Shown here in pieces: positions 62,280 through 64,000 of a stretch of DNA of 64,000 bases. Below the pieces are notes generated by a model. That model was given only the letters and a program-made list of their open reading frames with translations, was not told the DNA's origin and searched no databases. The translations under genes and the position numbers were made by a program. Source of the stretch: CAIKMD01 sp963740675 (GTDB lineage: Bacteria; Pseudomonadota; Alphaproteobacteria; ATCC43930; CGMCC-115725); contig CAVUFS010000003.1 of NCBI GenBank assembly GCA_963740675.1, positions 620,001 through 684,000 on the forward strand, given 5' to 3'. The stretch's first letter is position 1. Each line of letters opens with the position of its first letter.

Positions 62280-63245
62280 ATGCCTATGAAACATCTCGTT
62301 CTGTCGATCGCCGTCGCATTCGCGATGGCTGCCGGTACAGCCCAGGCTCAGGTCGTGAGCATCGTCACAACGCCCGCGGGAACCTTTACCAATTCATCCG
62401 GTGCCGCGCTCGCGAAAGCAATGATCGATCACGCGAAGCTGCGCGTCGTGGTTCAGGCTCAGGCGGCAAACGGGCTCAACGCCGTCGCCGGCGGTACGGC
62501 GACGATGGGGCTTTCAAATTCGTTCGATACGACCTTTTTCGTCGAGGGCATCGAATACTATGCCAATGAAGGCCCCCACAAGAATATACGTGTCATAGCG
62601 CCGCTCGTGCCCTACCAGATCGGGATGTTCGTGCGCGCCGACAGCAACATAAAAAAGGTCGCCGATCTCAAGGGCAAGCGCGTCTCGAGCGGATTTAACG
62701 CGCAGAAAACCATCGCGACGATCATCGCCGCACAACTCGGCAATGGCGGACTCACCTATGATGACGTGCAGCAGGTACCCGCGCCCAATGTGGCACGCGA
62801 GGCCGAGGATTTCACCAGCGGCAAGGTCGACGTGTTGTTCTTCGCGATCGATTCCGCGGCCGTGAAGCAAGCGGCGGCGACGGTTGGCGGCTTGCGCGCG
62901 CTCCCGCTCGATACCTCACCCGAGGCGCTCGCCCGCATGCAGAAGGTAATGCCAGGCTCCTACATCGTGAAAGTCGACCCCGCGCCCGGGCGGGACGGCA
63001 TCGACCAGCCGACCGATCTCCTCGCTTTCGACATGGTTCTCTACACCAACGACCAGGTTGCGGAAGATACGATCTATCGCGCGACCAAGGCGATCCATGA
63101 GAACAAGGACGCGCTCGCCGCGACTTTCGTCGGCTTCAAGGCGTTCGATCCGAAGCATATGTCGACGCCGGTTAAGGACGTGCGGTTCCACCCGGGCGCA
63201 CTGAAATTCTACAAGGAAGTCGGTATCGCACCGCCCGCGTCGTAA
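62280..63245 (+). CDS. TAXI-family TRAP substrate-binding protein
   Basis: 321 residues. Signal peptide HLVLSIAVAFAMAAGTAQAQ, then the TAXI landmarks SIVTTPAGTFTNSSGAALAK, LGLSNSFDT-type MGLSNSFDTTFFVEG, NIRVIAPLVPYQIGMFVRAD, VADLKGKRVSSGF and GKVDVLFFAIDSAAVKQAA. AGGAGGAGAAGCTC precedes the ATG. Divergent from the TRAP permease with 216 bases between; that gap shows AT-rich TTTTACACGTGTTCG near 62134 but no clear operator. Substrate probably an organic acid. Confidence 0.9.
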   Translation: MPMKHLVLSIAVAFAMAAGTAQAQVVSIVTTPAGTFTNSSGAALAKAMIDHAKLRVVVQAQAANGLNAVAGGTATMGLSNSFDTTFFVEGIEYYANEGPHKNIRVIAPLVPYQIGMFVRADSNIKKVADLKGKRVSSGFNAQKTIATIIAAQLGNGGLTYDDVQQVPAPNVAREAEDFTSGKVDVLFFAIDSAAVKQAAATVGGLRALPLDTSPEALARMQKVMPGSYIVKVDPAPGRDGIDQPTDLLAFDMVLYTNDQVAEDTIYRATKAIHENKDALAATFVGFKAFDPKHMSTPVKDVRFHPGALKFYKEVGIAPPAS

Positions 63246-63301
63246 GCATCGGGACCGGGCTTCTGCGAGCGAGATGGACCGTCGCTCCGCGCGATGGTTT
63301 C

Positions 63302-63930
63302 TCAGACGAGATGCGCTGGCAGGCCGCCGGCGAAGCGGCTGAGCTCGATCCCCTGCCCCAGCGGCAACAGCAGCGATTGCATCTGCGGCTTCGCTCGCAC
63401 GGCACGGCGATAATCGGCCGCCTCGGCGTGATGCGCGGCCGGCTCGATCATATTATCGGCCGCGATGACCGCGCCGGGCGCGAGCTTCGGATAGAAAAGA
63501 TCGAAGCACGGGATGTAGAGGTCTTTCCAGATATCGAGCAGAACGAAATCGAAAGGGCCCGGTAGCGTCTTCAAGATGTCGAGCGCATCGCCATGGTGGA
63601 ATTCGACCACGTCGGCAAGGCCTGCTTTGGTGATCGCCGCGCGCGCATAAGCCTGCTTCTTCGCCAGGGCCTCGATGGTGACGACCTACCGCCGATCGCG
63701 CGCGCCGCCTCGGCAAGCCACACCGTCGAATACCCATTCGAGGTGCCGAGCTCGAGCAAGCGTTTCGGCTTCAGCGCCTTGACCAGCAGATTGAGGAACG
63801 CGCCCGCCTCTTCGCCGATCGGCAGCGAGCGTTCGTCGCTCGACAAACGTCGGCCGCCGGCTCGGCCCGCCGCTTCCTCGACAAAGCGCTGGTCGTAATC
63901 GGCGAAGACTTGTTCTACCGCGGCATCCAT
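63302..63930 (-). CDS. class I O-methyltransferase, split by a one-base error
   Basis: 209 residues if repaired; CCoAOMT/catechol-O-methyltransferase-like. N-terminal half from ATG 63930 reads KRLLELGTSNGYSTVWLAEA (SAM motif I); the frame fails near 63686, where adding one base gives GGKVVTIEALAKKQAYARAA and continues as VEFHHGDALDILKTLPGPFD, FVLLDIWKDLYIPCFDLFYP and ADNMIEPAAHHAEAADY to the stop at 63302. The metal-binding acidic residues (LLDIWKD, AADNM) are intact. Convergent with the TAXI gene. Bases 63931-64000 show no gene. Confidence 0.8.
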
Positions 63931-64000
63931 CGTGCGAGCTCCTTATGCCGGCGTGCCTTCATGATAACGCGCGCCGGCGTTTTCGGCTCCCGCTTACTTT

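Noticed and set aside
1..64000. tRNA, rRNA, CRISPR, transposase or phage genes
   Set aside because: Looked for T-loop signatures, regularly spaced repeats and integrase/transposase motifs on both strands; none found.

Overview
The window is high-GC DNA with long overlapping open frames on both strands, short ATGA-type overlaps between co-directional genes, and several classes of intergenic palindromic repeat. Together with the gene content (NitT/TauT-type ABC transporters, TAXI-TRAP transporter, class II DAHP synthase, HWE-like histidine kinase, IclR and RpiR regulators, Rieske oxygenases, LigF-like GST) this suggests an alphaproteobacterium, probably a metabolically versatile soil or water member of the Hyphomicrobiales or a neighbouring order. 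No rRNA, tRNA, CRISPR array, prophage or insertion sequence was seen.

Bases 1-8.3 kb are mostly housekeeping: citramalate synthase (cut by the left edge), cysS, glnS, nadE, plus a TauD-type dioxygenase and a SnoaL-like protein that sits between the true cysS 3' end and a second, degenerate copy of it. Bases 8.3-14.7 kb hold an isochorismatase / polysaccharide deacetylase / ABC import operon, a heme-oxygenase-fold protein and nicotinate phosphoribosyltransferase. Bases 14.8-19.1 kb carry a three-gene phosphorelay (CHASE3 kinase, single-domain receiver, receiver-HisKA_2 kinase) and a TPR lipoprotein. Bases 20.1-24.1 kb are a copper unit: csoR with a type II NADH dehydrogenase, divergent from copA, with a CsoR-like operator overlapping the copA start. 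A second complete ABC importer, two metallo-beta-lactamase-fold hydrolases, a His-rich membrane protein and an amidase follow.

Bases 31.7-35.0 kb hold two paralogous four-repeat membrane proteins flanking an RpiR regulator and a frameshifted probable outer-membrane protein. A cobalamin riboswitch precedes metE, which is followed by peroxiredoxin and DAHP synthase. Bases 40.0-41.0 kb are a run of very small unknown proteins, two of them paralogues. Bases 41.1-54.3 kb form a plus-strand catabolic region: methyltransferase, VOC-fold protein, Rieske oxygenases, two GSTs, a GMC dehydrogenase with its Tat-exported small subunit, and three ABC binding proteins without transporter partners, with one divergent IclR regulator. 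The right end has an MFS transporter, a sensor kinase, a luciferase-like monooxygenase / hydrolase / TRAP permease operon with a divergent TAXI binding protein, and an O-methyltransferase.

Five otherwise intact genes, and possibly a sixth, are split by exactly one base. In each case adding or removing one base gives a whole number of codons. I read these mainly as sequence errors rather than real gene decay.
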